A stretch of 64,000 nucleotides of DNA from CAZBRS01 sp964494475. GTDB lineage: Bacteria; Myxococcota_A; UBA9042; CAZBRS01. This document shows positions 50,750 to 59,491 of the stretch, piece by piece. Each line of letters opens with the position of its first letter. Positions within the stretch are counted from its first letter, which is position 1. A program made the position numbers and the translations under genes. The DNA is taken from contig CAZBRS010000003.1 of NCBI GenBank assembly GCA_964494475.1, positions 81,179-145,178 on the forward strand, read 5' to 3'. A model generated the notes under the pieces. That model was not told where the DNA came from, ran no database searches, and saw nothing but the letters and a program-made list of their open reading frames with translations.

Positions 50750-51564
50750 GACTCGAACCTCGCCAGCAGCAGGTCGGAGAGGAAGAGCCACTCGAGCGCT
50801 GCGAGCGCCAGGAACGGGCCGAACGGGATGCGCAACCCCTGAGCGCTGACGCGCCGCCAGAACAACCCCGTGAAGAGCAGCCCCTGCAGCGACGAGGCCA
50901 GGAAGACGAACAGCAGCGAGAGGGGCCCCAGGAAGGCGCCGATGAACATGACGAGCAGCACGTCGCCCTCTCCCATCCCCTCCTTGCGGCGAACGAACAA
51001 GAAGCCGAGCGCCAACAGCAGCAGCGAGCCTCCGCCCGCGGCCGCGCCGATCAGCGACGACGTGAACGACGTGAGCACCCGGCCGCCGGCGGCCTCGGCC
51101 ACCAGCGGCGCGAGCGCCCCCACCGCGATGCCGGGGGTGACCCAGGAGCCCGGGATGACGAACGACTCGGCGTCGATGAACACCACCGCCAGCAGCACGA
51201 ACACGAAGAAGAAGAGCGGCAGGTACGAGGCGAGCCACGCCACGGGCTCGGCGCCGGCGGGCAGGAGCCCCGCCACGCGCAGGTGGAGCGCCACGGCGAG
51301 GAGCCCCGTGAGCAGCTCGACCAGGGCGTAGCGCACCGAGAAGGGCGCGCGGCAGTCGGCGCACCGCCCCCGGAGCACCAGCCACCCGAGCACCGGCACG
51401 TTGTGGCGAGCCCGGACGGGCGCCCCGCAGGCCGGGCAGCACGAGCCGGGACGCACCAGCGAGAGCCCGCGCGGCAGACGGTAGACGACCACGTTGAGGA
51501 AGCTGCCGAAGACCGCCCCCCACACGAACCAGAACGCAATGACGAGTGCCTGGACCGCGAGCAT
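50731..51564 (-). CDS. Prepilin peptidase (PilD/GspO)
   Basis: A 277-residue bifunctional inner-membrane aspartic protease that cuts type IV prepilins or type II pseudopilins and methylates the new N-terminus. It has the N-terminal methyltransferase domain with two CxxC pairs (C43/C46, C68/C71), and the protease helices with D131 (FIDAES) and D201 in GMGEGDVLL, the GxGD-type active site. It is the first gene of a seven-gene minus-strand operon that ends in the antiporter. No pilin or secretion genes are in the window. Confidence 0.95.
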   Translation of the reverse strand: MLAVQALVIAFWFVWGAVFGSFLNVVVYRLPRGLSLVRPGSCCPACGAPVRARHNVPVLGWLVLRGRCADCRAPFSVRYALVELLTGLLAVALHLRVAGLLPAGAEPVAWLASYLPLFFFVFVLLAVVFIDAESFVIPGSWVTPGIAVGALAPLVAEAAGGRVLTSFTSSLIGAAAGGGSLLLLALGFLFVRRKEGMGEGDVLLVMFIGAFLGPLSLLFVFLASSLQGLLFTGLFWRRVSAQGLRIPFGPFLALAALEWLFLSDLLLARFESWSALS

Positions 51565-51570
51565 GGCGCC

Positions 51571-51599
51571 ATCCTAACGGAAGGCGGTCGCGCTGTCAG
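51571..51599 (-). promoter_or_regulatory. Promoter of the prepilin peptidase operon, predicted leaderless
   Basis: CTGACA at 51594-51599 (5 of 6 to consensus), a 17-base spacer and TAGGAT at 51571-51576, 6 bases before the ATG at 51564. Confidence 0.55.
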
Positions 51600-51644
51600 C
51601 CAGAGAGCTTGCGAATGTACTACGGTAACTCAGAAGTTTTCGGA

Positions 51645-51673
51645 TTGCCGAGGCCACGCCGGCCGGTTATGCT
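51645..51673 (+). promoter_or_regulatory. Promoter of the PilZ protein gene
   Basis: TTGCCG at 51645-51650, a 17-base spacer and TATGCT at 51668-51673. A start about 51680 rules out a frame extension beginning at 51669. Confidence 0.4.
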
Positions 51674-51704
51674 CCGCGCGGGTACTGCACGCCACGGGTG
51701 GGGG

Positions 51705-52682
51705 ATGGGCGAGCAGGTCGAGCGACGCCAATATCCGCGCAAACCGCTCCAGAAGCAGGTCTTCTGCTACGTCGAGGGCCAGCGCCTCGACGCCGAGACC
51801 GCCGACATCAGCGCCCGGGGTGCCCTGATCCGCACCGTCTGGACCGACTCGGCCAACGGCGAGGCGCTGGTCTCGGTGTCGTTCCGCTCTCGCGAGCCCG
51901 AGGTGCGCGACGTGTTCCTGTTCGGGCGCGTCGAGCGCGTGCAGGAAGGGCCCACGCGCGGCTTCGCGCTTTCGTGGGTGCGCGCCGTGACCACCGGCCC
52001 GCGCGTGGGGCTGGTCACGCTGCTGCGCGACGTGCTCAGCGTTCCGGAGGACCTCATCGAGGGCCAGCGCCTGACCCCCGACGGCAAGCCCTGCAAGGTC
52101 TTCCACTTCGACGGCCTCGACGCGCGCAAGGAGGCCGCCGCCGTTCGACCCGCCACCGTGCCGGGGCTCCGCGAGCCCCGCGTCCCGACCTCCGAGCACG
52201 ACTGGAAGCGCTACCCCACGCGCGGGCCGCTGACCCGCACGCTCGAGGCCACGACCGACCGCGAGCCCATCACCCTGAAGGCCCTGCTGGTCTCGGGCGA
52301 GACGCGCCGCAACGTGCGCATCACGTCGCTGGGGCAGGTCTCGCTGGCGCTCGATCTGAAGGGCAACCTCGAGGGCATCGGCGAGACGGCCACCGTGCGC
52401 TTCAACGTGCCGCTCCGGCGCGGCGTGGGGCTGGTGGCGGTGACGGGACGGGTCACCAGGTCGGCGACGCGCCCGGCCGAGGGCATCGCGTTGCTCGAAC
52501 TGAGCATCGACAGCCTCGACGAGGCCGATCGCCCGGGCGTGCTCGAGCGCTACCTCCGCTGGCTGCGCCAGCGCACCCTGGGCACCACGCCCGAGACCGC
52601 GCCGCTGCCGCCCGACGCGCCCGGCCCGAGCGAAGCCGAGGGGCCTGAAGCCGACGGCATCGAGCCCGGGGCGGGCACGTAG
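51705..52682 (+). CDS. Tandem PilZ-domain protein
   Basis: A 325-residue protein. Residues 6-110 form a PilZ domain with the c-di-GMP motifs RRQYPR (R8, R12) and DISARG (D34, S36, G39). Residues 170-300 look like a second, degenerate PilZ: KRYPTR is kept but the D-x-S-x-x-G motif is altered (RITSLG). PilZ domains bind c-di-GMP and control motility or envelope machinery; the second copy probably binds weakly or not at all. The tail is Pro/Glu-rich and includes the second REP-like 18-mer. It diverges from the prepilin peptidase operon, a link to type IV pili by position only. Confidence 0.85.
   Translation: MGEQVERRQYPRKPLQKQVFCYVEGQRLDAETADISARGALIRTVWTDSANGEALVSVSFRSREPEVRDVFLFGRVERVQEGPTRGFALSWVRAVTTGPRVGLVTLLRDVLSVPEDLIEGQRLTPDGKPCKVFHFDGLDARKEAAAVRPATVPGLREPRVPTSEHDWKRYPTRGPLTRTLEATTDREPITLKALLVSGETRRNVRITSLGQVSLALDLKGNLEGIGETATVRFNVPLRRGVGLVAVTGRVTRSATRPAEGIALLELSIDSLDEADRPGVLERYLRWLRQRTLGTTPETAPLPPDAPGPSEAEGPEADGIEPGAGT
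52625..52642. repeat. REP-like 18-mer, copy 2 (inside coding sequence)
   Basis: CCCGAGCGAAGCCGAGGG, sharing 16 of 18 bases with 43363-43380, at the extreme 3' end of the PilZ gene. As in copy 1, another frame reads PERSRG. Confidence 0.4.
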
Positions 52683-52715
52683 CGCACCTCTCGCGGCCCC
52701 TTCGATGGTTCCGGA

Positions 52716-55091
52716 TCAGTAGTAGACATCCCCCGACAGCGCCCCGTCGACCGTCTCTTCGATCGCGTAGGTGGCGCCGCGCGCGGGGTCGGCGAAGAAG
52801 AGCGACGAGATCTCGTCGACCCAGACCATCTCTTCCGGGAGACCGCCCGTGGCGATCCAGCGGGGCTGCACGCCTCCCGTGATGCGGAAGCGCCAGCGCA
52901 CGTCGCGCTCGGGCGCGACGGGGCGGTACTTCAGCGACTCGAGGCGCTCGCAGCCCGGGTAGAGGGTGAGCTGGAACGAGGGGTTCTGGAAGGTCTCGGC
53001 CTCGAAGGCGACCGCGTCGCCGAGGGCGGGGCAGGCGTCGAGCTCGACCAGGGGGTCGACGGGTCGGGCCACCTTCGCGCGCGCGGCGAAGAGCGGGTCG
53101 GCGTCGGGCCGCGCCACGCAGCGCCCGGCCTGCGACGTCCAGGGGTGCAGCAGCCCCGTGCGCCCGCCGGTGACCAGGAACGAGCCCGAAGAGCGCACCT
53201 CGTAGCGCAGGCCCGAGCGGCCGCACGCGCCCGCGAGCACCGGCGGCTTGGCCGGGGCCACGCCGTCGGCGGGCGCCAGGGCGTCGAGCGTCACGGTCAG
53301 GCGGTCGCGCGAGACGGCCTCGATGGGCACCTCCCAGTCGCGGCCGAGCAGCGGCGCGCAGTCGGGCTCGACCTCGGGCAGGCGCAGCACCAGGCGATCG
53401 CCCGCCTCGACGCCCAGCTCGCAGAAGTCGGCGGAGGGGTCGATCAGGCTGCCCGAGGCGGCATCGAGCGCGCCCCGCTGCCCGCGGCTCTTCGGCAGCA
53501 GGCCCTCGTACTCGAGCGTCCAGGTCTCGCTGCGCACGTCGGCGCGCGCCGCGGCCGGCACGATGCCGTAGTACACCGAGCTGCCGTCGGGCTGCTCGGC
53601 CACCTCCATGACCCCGAAGCCGGGGTAGGCGAAGGGGCTGGTCAGGCCCACCTCGACCGCGAGCTCGCCGTCCTGGAGCAGCGGCTTGGTGAGCGAGGTG
53701 TCGGAGGGCTCCTCGATCTCGATCATGCTGAGCTGCCAGGCGCTCGGCGCGGCGGCGTCGGTGGCGTCGGCGGTGTCGGTGGCCAGCAGGCGATAGACCA
53801 GGCCGTCGGCGGCCAGGGCGTAGACGGGCACCGTGCCGTCGTCGGAGGCCGAGGCCGCCACCACGCGCAGGGCCGTGACGGGCAGGGGCACGCCGGGGAC
53901 CCGCTCGGCCCGTTGCAGGAGGGGCAGCTCGCCGGTGGGCGTCTCGAGGCCGGCCTCGAGATCGAGCACGTGCAGGGCGCCGTAGCGGCCCTCGGCGACC
54001 ACGACGCGCAGGCCGTCGGGCAGGAAGGCGAAGCCGGTCGCGAGGGGCCGGGGGTCGGGGCCCTCGTCGAGATCGAAGACCCCGAGGCAGCCGGCGTCGG
54101 CGCGGTCGATCGCGCCGTCGCCGTCGTTGTCGAGGCCGTCGGCGCAGGGGTACGAGAACAGGCGCGTGCCACAGCGGGGCGTGCCGTCGGAGGCCGCCGT
54201 GCAGAGCAGCGCGTCGGCCCCCTCGGCGTCGCCGTTCGAGCCCCGGCAGCCCGCGTCGGCGGCGTCGATCGTGCCGTCGCCGTCGTCGTCCTGGCCGTTG
54301 GCGCACTCGCCGGCGTCGGCCGCCACCGCAGGATCGACCTCGTCGGCGTCCCACTCGTGCTCGCAGCCCGGGTCGCGGGCGTCGGCCAGCCCGTCGCCGT
54401 CGTCGTCGAGGCCGTTCTCGCAGGCGCGCAGGAACGGCACCAGGTGCAGGTCGCGGGTCGCGAGGTCGACCCAGCCGACGGCGGCCACGTCGCGGTACGT
54501 CCAGGCCAGCACGCCCGGCAGCGACGAGAGCGCCAGGCGGTCGGGCACGTGGGGCAGGTCGAGGGTGTCGACGAGCTCGAGGGTGGTCGGGTCACGCAGC
54601 TCGAGGCGGGGCTGGCCATCCAGCAGCAGGGCCAGGAAGCGGCCATCGGGGGTCTCGAACCACTCGAGCGCGCGGGGCGAGGCGTCGACGTCGGCCACCG
54701 TGGTGGCCGTGTCGGTCAGCGAGAAGCGGACCAGGCGGTCGGGCTCGCTCACGCCGGCCACGAGGCCCGGGCCGCCGGACTCCGCGACCACCGCCCGCGG
54801 CAGCCCCTCGAAGCTCCAGCCGTTGAAGCCCGGCGTGGTCGCGCTCGCGTCGAGGTACTCGCCGGCGACCCAGTCGATGGCCTTGATCTCGTAGAGGGCG
54901 GGGTCGAGCACGAGCGCCAGCAGCGAGCCCCCCTCGGAGAGGCAGTCGCCGCCCCCGCGGAACGAGCCGGTGGCGTCGCGACAGGCCACGCGCACGCCCA
55001 TGGGGTACTCGAGGGTGTTGGGGACCGACGAGGCCGTCTGCTGGCAGGCCAGCAGGCCGAGGACCACGAGGAGGGGGAGGCGGCGTGCCAT
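52716..55091 (-). CDS. Large lipoprotein with thrombospondin-3-like calcium repeats
   Basis: A 791-residue lipoprotein (lipobox LLAC near residue 16). Residues about 20-215 resemble a beta-propeller (PDGRFLALLLDGQPRLELRD). Residues about 225-340 contain three Cys-bounded Asp-rich repeats (CENGLDDDGDGLADARDPGC, CANGQDDDGDGTIDAADAGC, CADGLDNDGDGAIDRADAGC) that match bacterial thrombospondin type 3 calcium loops. The remainder is again propeller- or sandwich-like. It is probably displayed on the cell surface and calcium-stabilised. The GTG at 55100 is another possible start. It overlaps or adjoins the upstream lipoprotein gene. Confidence 0.75.
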   Translation of the reverse strand: MARRLPLLVVLGLLACQQTASSVPNTLEYPMGVRVACRDATGSFRGGGDCLSEGGSLLALVLDPALYEIKAIDWVAGEYLDASATTPGFNGWSFEGLPRAVVAESGGPGLVAGVSEPDRLVRFSLTDTATTVADVDASPRALEWFETPDGRFLALLLDGQPRLELRDPTTLELVDTLDLPHVPDRLALSSLPGVLAWTYRDVAAVGWVDLATRDLHLVPFLRACENGLDDDGDGLADARDPGCEHEWDADEVDPAVAADAGECANGQDDDGDGTIDAADAGCRGSNGDAEGADALLCTAASDGTPRCGTRLFSYPCADGLDNDGDGAIDRADAGCLGVFDLDEGPDPRPLATGFAFLPDGLRVVVAEGRYGALHVLDLEAGLETPTGELPLLQRAERVPGVPLPVTALRVVAASASDDGTVPVYALAADGLVYRLLATDTADATDAAAPSAWQLSMIEIEEPSDTSLTKPLLQDGELAVEVGLTSPFAYPGFGVMEVAEQPDGSSVYYGIVPAAARADVRSETWTLEYEGLLPKSRGQRGALDAASGSLIDPSADFCELGVEAGDRLVLRLPEVEPDCAPLLGRDWEVPIEAVSRDRLTVTLDALAPADGVAPAKPPVLAGACGRSGLRYEVRSSGSFLVTGGRTGLLHPWTSQAGRCVARPDADPLFAARAKVARPVDPLVELDACPALGDAVAFEAETFQNPSFQLTLYPGCERLESLKYRPVAPERDVRWRFRITGGVQPRWIATGGLPEEMVWVDEISSLFFADPARGATYAIEETVDGALSGDVYY

Positions 55092-55096
55092 GGTGC

Positions 55097-56245
55097 TCAC
55101 CGGATGAAGGCGATGGTCTGGAGGTAGCGTTCACTGTCCGGATCGAGGTCGAGCACCCCGACGCGGTGCTCGGAGAACGACGAGAAGTAGGCCCGGCGGA
55201 GGCCCGCGGACGGCAGGTCGACCAGGGCGAGCTCGTAGGGGCGGCGCGTGAGCCCCAACACCTTCTCGAGCTGGCCCGAGGCCGGATCGAGCACGGCCAG
55301 GCGGCGCTGGTCGAAGGAGGTCAGGATCAGCTTGCCCTCCGCCGACGCGGCCATGCCGGTCACGCCCGGGATGGCGGGCAGCGTGCGGACCACCGTGTTG
55401 CTGCGGGCGTCGATGACCACCACGCGGTCGGTGTTGCGATCGGCCACGTAGAGCGTGTCGCCCACGGCGAGCAGGCGTCGGAAGTAGTCGCCGGTGGCGA
55501 GCCCGACCGGCAACGAGAGGTCGTGGCGATCGCTGATCTCGAGGGGCGCCGTGCCGTAGTCGAGCTCGAACGACGTGAGCGTGTTGTAGAACTTGTTCGG
55601 GATGTAGAGGCGGCCCGTGCCGGGCACGAAGACCGGCGTGAGCAGCCCGGGCAGGTCGAGCGCCACGCGGCCGAGGGGCGCGGGAACGCCCGCGTCGTCC
55701 AACTGGAACACGTCGACCCCGCCGTCGGCGAGCTCGGTGACCACCAGCACGTCGGCGTCGAGCCTCGGCTCGTGGAACACGGCCGCGCCAAAGGGATCGG
55801 AGCCGATGACGGTCTCGTCGTCGATGACGGACACCCGGTGGGCGTCGTCGCACACGGGAGAGCCGTCGGCGCTGCAAGAGAGCTGCAGCGTTCCGTCGGA
55901 GGTGTCGAGGTCGACCACCACCACCTCGTCGTCTTCGCGCAGCGGCACGTAGGCCTTCAGGGGTACGCCGTTCCTCACCAGCAACGCGATGTCGCCGGCA
56001 AAGTTGCCGATCTCGACGCCGCGGTCCTTCAGCACCGCGTTGCGCTCGACGTCGAGCACGGAGAGGCCACCCGCGCGGTACTGCAGATCGAAGTTGGCGC
56101 TGGCCACGAGCAGGAAGCGCTGGTCGGGCGTGGCGGTCAGGGAGATCGGGAAGCGCAGCTCACCGATGGGATAGGGCACCCCGCCGAAGTCGCGCGACTC
56201 ACAGGCCACGAGCAGGAGGACGAACAGCGGGGCGAGCCTCTTCAT
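55097..56245 (-). CDS. YncE-like beta-propeller lipoprotein
   Basis: A 382-residue lipoprotein with lipobox LLVAC near residue 14. The mature part is built of repeats typical of a six- or seven-bladed propeller (LYVADRNTDRVVVIDARSNT, GLSVLDVERNAVLKDRG, LAVLDPASGQLEKVLGLT). Such proteins are surface or periplasmic scaffolds; no enzymatic motif is seen. It lies 13 bases behind glyS and the next gene starts at its stop, so it is made with glycyl-tRNA synthetase. Its domain type matches the lipoprotein that follows. Confidence 0.78.
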   Translation of the reverse strand: MKRLAPLFVLLLVACESRDFGGVPYPIGELRFPISLTATPDQRFLLVASANFDLQYRAGGLSVLDVERNAVLKDRGVEIGNFAGDIALLVRNGVPLKAYVPLREDDEVVVVDLDTSDGTLQLSCSADGSPVCDDAHRVSVIDDETVIGSDPFGAAVFHEPRLDADVLVVTELADGGVDVFQLDDAGVPAPLGRVALDLPGLLTPVFVPGTGRLYIPNKFYNTLTSFELDYGTAPLEISDRHDLSLPVGLATGDYFRRLLAVGDTLYVADRNTDRVVVIDARSNTVVRTLPAIPGVTGMAASAEGKLILTSFDQRRLAVLDPASGQLEKVLGLTRRPYELALVDLPSAGLRRAYFSSFSEHRVGVLDLDPDSERYLQTIAFIR

Positions 56246-56258
56246 GCGTGGACACCCT

Positions 56259-58460
56259 TCAGAACTGGACGCGGGCGAAGTCGGCGAAGCGCCGGAAGCG
56301 GTCGGCCACGGCCCGCACGAGCCCCAGGCGGTTCGCGCGCACGACGGGGTCGTCGGCCATGACCAGCACGCCGTCGAAGAACGCGTCGATGGCCGGCTTG
56401 AGGCCGACGATGGAGGAGAGCGCCCGGTCGTAGTCGCGCTCCTCCATGGCGCCGTCGAAGACGACGACCATGCGCTCGAAGGCGTCGGCCAGGGCGTGCT
56501 CGGCGGCCTCGAAGAGGCCCCGCTGGTACGCGGACGCCTCGTGATCCTTCGTGATGTTCATGACGCGCTTGAAGGCGATCATCATGGGCGCGAACTCGGC
56601 CGAGCCGGCGATGGCCTCGAGGGCCATGAGGCGGCGCAGCAGGTCGGCGGGGTTGCCCGAGCCGGTGCCCAGGGTGGCGCCGACCAGGTTGTTGTCGTGC
56701 CCGTCGTCCTGCAGCTTGACGCGGAGGCGCCCCAGCAGGAAGTCGGTCACCTTGTCGACCAGCGCCGCGCGATCCTTGACGATGGCCGGGCCCAACGCCT
56801 CGGCCGCGAGGCCCACGAGGTCGCGCACGTCGAGATCGAGGGGCGCGGGTGCGTGGGGCCCCTGGCCGGCGCCGTCCTGCAACAGGATGCGCAGCACGCC
56901 GATGGCCTGGCGCCGCAGGGCGTAGGGATCCTGGCTGCCGCTGGGCTCGAGCCCCAGGGCGAAGGCGCCCGTGATCGAGTCGAGCTTGTCGGCGAGCGAG
57001 ACGATGGTGCCTTCGCGCGTGGTCGGGATGGCGTCGCCGGCGAAGCGCGGCTGGTAGTGCTCGTCGATGGCGCGGCACACGTCGGCGTGCTCGCCATCGG
57101 CCGTGGCGTAGTGCCGGCCCATGACCCCCTGCAGTTCGGGGAACTCGCCGACCACGTGGGTGCCCAGATCGGCCTTGGCCAGGCGCGCGGCGCGCACGGC
57201 CCGCGCGGCCAGGTCGGGCCCGGCGAAGCACGGCGCCAGCCCGGCGAAGCGGCCCACGAGCCCGGCGGCCAGGACCTCGAGCCGCGCGGCCTTGTCGTAC
57301 ACCGTGCCCAGGCCCTGCAGGAAGATGCGACCCTTCAGCGCCTCGACGAAGGAGGCCAGGGGCTGCTTGCGATCGTCGTCGAAGAAGAACGCGGCGTCGG
57401 CCAGGCGGGCCCGCAGCACGCGCTCGTTGCCGGCCACGACCGTGCGGCACACCTCGGCCGGGGCGTCGGGCGGCAGGTTGGTGACCACGGCGAAGCGCGC
57501 CAGCAGCTTGTCGGCGTCGTGGCCGGCGGCCCCCTCGGGGTGCACCCAGACGGGGAAGTAGCGCTGGTGGTGCTTCATGGCGGTCACGAGGATCTCGGCC
57601 GGGATGGCCAGGTGCCGCTCGTCGAACGAACCGACCAGCACGCGCGGCGACTCGGTGAGGTTCGAGACCTCGCGCAGGAACTCGTGATCGGACATCACCT
57701 CGCGGATGCGGTACCCGGCGCCGGCCGGGGGCGCGCCCAGCGAGGCCACGGCCTCGCGGAGGCCCAGGGCGATGCGGTCGGCGCGCACGTCGGCGTCGAA
57801 CTCGACGTGCGCGGCGCGCAGCATGAGGGCGTAGTCGCTGAAGTCGGCCACGGTCAGCGGGGCATTGCCGCGGAAGCGGTGGCCGCGCGTGGCCGAACCG
57901 GCCTTCACGCCGGCGATCTCCACGGGGATGACCTCGCCGCCCAGCAGCGCGACGATCCAGTGGATGGGGCGCAGGAACTGGAAGCGCTCGGCGCCCCAGC
58001 GCATGGTCTTCGGCTGCGGCAGGGTGCGCAGGATTTCGGGCACGGCCTCGGCCAGGATCTCGGCGGTGGTGCGCCCCTTCACGAACTTGTTCGCGACCAG
58101 CACCTCGCCCTTGGGGGTGACCAGGCGCAGGAGATCGGCCACGGCCACGCCCTGCGTCTTGGCGAAGCCCTCGGCGGCCTTGGTGGGGACGCCGGCGGCG
58201 TCGAAGGCGATGCGCACGGGGGGCCCCTGGACCGCGACGGTCTGGTCGGCCTGGCCCGAGAGCACGCGCGGGGCCACGAACACCAGGCGCCGCGGGCCGC
58301 TGTACGAGCGGGGGATCTCGCCCGGCGGCAGCAGGCCGGCGTCGGTCAGCTTCTTGACCAGGGCCGTGTGCAGCTCGGCGTGCAGGGCGTTCAGGTGGTT
58401 CGACGGGATCTCCTCGCAGCCGATCTCGAGCAGCAGCTCGCGGGTGTCGACGTGGCTCAT
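56259..58460 (-). CDS. glyS: Glycine--tRNA ligase beta subunit
   Basis: A 733-residue GlyRS beta subunit. The N-terminus LLLEIGCEEIPS, the motifs RRLVFVAPR, MRWGAERFQFLRPIHWIVALLG, TAMKHHQRYFPV and ITGAFALGLEPSGSQDPYALRRQA are those of the family. The C-terminal tRNA-binding domain carries FDGVLVMADD. The beta subunit recognises and positions tRNA-Gly for the alpha subunit. It overlaps glyQ by 4 bases (ATGA) and is followed 13 bases later by a propeller lipoprotein gene. Confidence 0.97.
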   Translation of the reverse strand: MSHVDTRELLLEIGCEEIPSNHLNALHAELHTALVKKLTDAGLLPPGEIPRSYSGPRRLVFVAPRVLSGQADQTVAVQGPPVRIAFDAAGVPTKAAEGFAKTQGVAVADLLRLVTPKGEVLVANKFVKGRTTAEILAEAVPEILRTLPQPKTMRWGAERFQFLRPIHWIVALLGGEVIPVEIAGVKAGSATRGHRFRGNAPLTVADFSDYALMLRAAHVEFDADVRADRIALGLREAVASLGAPPAGAGYRIREVMSDHEFLREVSNLTESPRVLVGSFDERHLAIPAEILVTAMKHHQRYFPVWVHPEGAAGHDADKLLARFAVVTNLPPDAPAEVCRTVVAGNERVLRARLADAAFFFDDDRKQPLASFVEALKGRIFLQGLGTVYDKAARLEVLAAGLVGRFAGLAPCFAGPDLAARAVRAARLAKADLGTHVVGEFPELQGVMGRHYATADGEHADVCRAIDEHYQPRFAGDAIPTTREGTIVSLADKLDSITGAFALGLEPSGSQDPYALRRQAIGVLRILLQDGAGQGPHAPAPLDLDVRDLVGLAAEALGPAIVKDRAALVDKVTDFLLGRLRVKLQDDGHDNNLVGATLGTGSGNPADLLRRLMALEAIAGSAEFAPMMIAFKRVMNITKDHEASAYQRGLFEAAEHALADAFERMVVVFDGAMEERDYDRALSSIVGLKPAIDAFFDGVLVMADDPVVRANRLGLVRAVADRFRRFADFARVQF

Positions 58461-59362
58461 ACCGCCACCTCCTTCGCGGCCGCCAGGAGGGGATGGCCCA
58501 GGGCTTCGCGCTTCTTGACCCAGCCCTGAGCACACAGCCGCGCCAGCTTGCGCACGCGGCCGATGTACTTCTGACGCTCGGCCACGCTGATGGCGCCACG
58601 TGCGTCGAGCACGTTGAAGGCGTGCGAGCACTTCAGGCAGAAGTCGTACGCGGGCCGCACCAGATCGAGCTCAATCAGGCGCAGGCTCTCGCGCTCGTAG
58701 TCGTCGAACCAGCGCAGATGGGCGGCCACGTCGGCCTGCTCGAAGTTGAAGGTCGAGAACTCGACCTCGTCGGCGTGGTGCACGTTGCCGTACGTCACGC
58801 CCGGCGCCCACAGGAGGTCGTACACGCTCGCGACGTTCTGAAGGATCGTGGTGATGCGCTCGAGGCCGTAGGTGATCTCACCGGTGATGGGAGAGAGGTC
58901 GATCCCGCCGGCCTGCTGGAAGTACGTGAACTGCGTGACCTCCTGCCCGTCGAGCCAGACCTCCCACCCGAGACCCCAGGCGCCCAGGGTGGGGCTCTCC
59001 CAGTCGTCCTCGACGAAGCGGATGTCGTGCTCGTCGGCGCGAATGCCGAGCTCGGCCAGGCTGGCCAGGTACAGGTCCTGGATGTCCTTGGGGCTCGGCT
59101 TCAGCACCACCTGGAACTGGTAGTAGTGCTGCAGGCGGTTCGGGTTCTCGCCGTAGCGCCCGTCGGTGGGCCGGCGCGAAGGCTCGACGTAGGCGGCCTT
59201 CCAGGGCTCGGGCCCGAGGCAACGCAAGAACGTGTTGGGATTGAACGTGCCGGCGCCGGTCTCGAGGTCGATCGGCTGCGTGAGCAGGCACCCCTGGCGA
59301 GCCCAGAACTGGCTGAGCCGCAGGATGACGTCGTGGAAGTAGAGGAACGAGTCGCGAGCCAC
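58457..59362 (-). CDS. glyQ: Glycine--tRNA ligase alpha subunit
   Basis: A 301-residue class II synthetase subunit with the family segments FWARQGCLLTQPIDLETGAGTFNP, YVEPSRRPTDGRYGENPNRLQHYYQFQV, WESPTLGAWGLGWEVWLDG and EITYGLERI. It activates glycine. The GTG start at 59362 is preceded by GGGA with 6 bases between. An upstream TTG (59392) lies inside the -10 box and cannot be used. Confidence 0.97.
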   Translation of the reverse strand: MARDSFLYFHDVILRLSQFWARQGCLLTQPIDLETGAGTFNPNTFLRCLGPEPWKAAYVEPSRRPTDGRYGENPNRLQHYYQFQVVLKPSPKDIQDLYLASLAELGIRADEHDIRFVEDDWESPTLGAWGLGWEVWLDGQEVTQFTYFQQAGGIDLSPITGEITYGLERITTILQNVASVYDLLWAPGVTYGNVHHADEVEFSTFNFEQADVAAHLRWFDDYERESLRLIELDLVRPAYDFCLKCSHAFNVLDARGAISVAERQKYIGRVRKLARLCAQGWVKKREALGHPLLAAAKEVAV

Positions 59363-59391
59363 GGTGATCCCTGGTCGGTTCGAGGCGCACA

Positions 59392-59421
59392 ACTATAGGA
59401 AGCGCCCCTCCGGATTGTCAA
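59392..59421 (-). promoter_or_regulatory. Sigma70-type promoter of glyQ-glyS
   Basis: TTGACA at 59416-59421 (6 of 6), an 18-base spacer and TATAGT at 59392-59397 (5 of 6). The transcript would start near 59385 and have a 23-base leader with GGGA. This is among the strongest promoters of the window. Confidence 0.7.
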
Positions 59422-59428
59422 CGTCGGC

Positions 59429-59457
59429 TTGACCTCGCGCGGTCGAAGAGGTATTCC
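59429..59457 (+). promoter_or_regulatory. Promoter of the Cys-rich lipoprotein operon
   Basis: TTGACC at 59429-59434, a 17-base spacer and TATTCC at 59452-59457. It is back-to-back with the glyQ promoter. Confidence 0.4.
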
Positions 59458-59491
59458 TAGGCCGATTTGCGAACGGAGACGGGTAGACGCC

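Noticed and set aside
50746..50764. tRNA T-arm-like GGTTCGAGTC on the minus strand
   Set aside because: It lies in the overlap of the histidine kinase and prepilin peptidase genes, and no acceptor stem, anticodon arm or D-arm can be folded around it.
54230..54430. Asp-rich repeated sequence as a possible DNA repeat or CRISPR-like array
   Set aside because: The periodicity comes from three calcium-binding repeats in the lipoprotein; units differ in DNA sequence and spacing.
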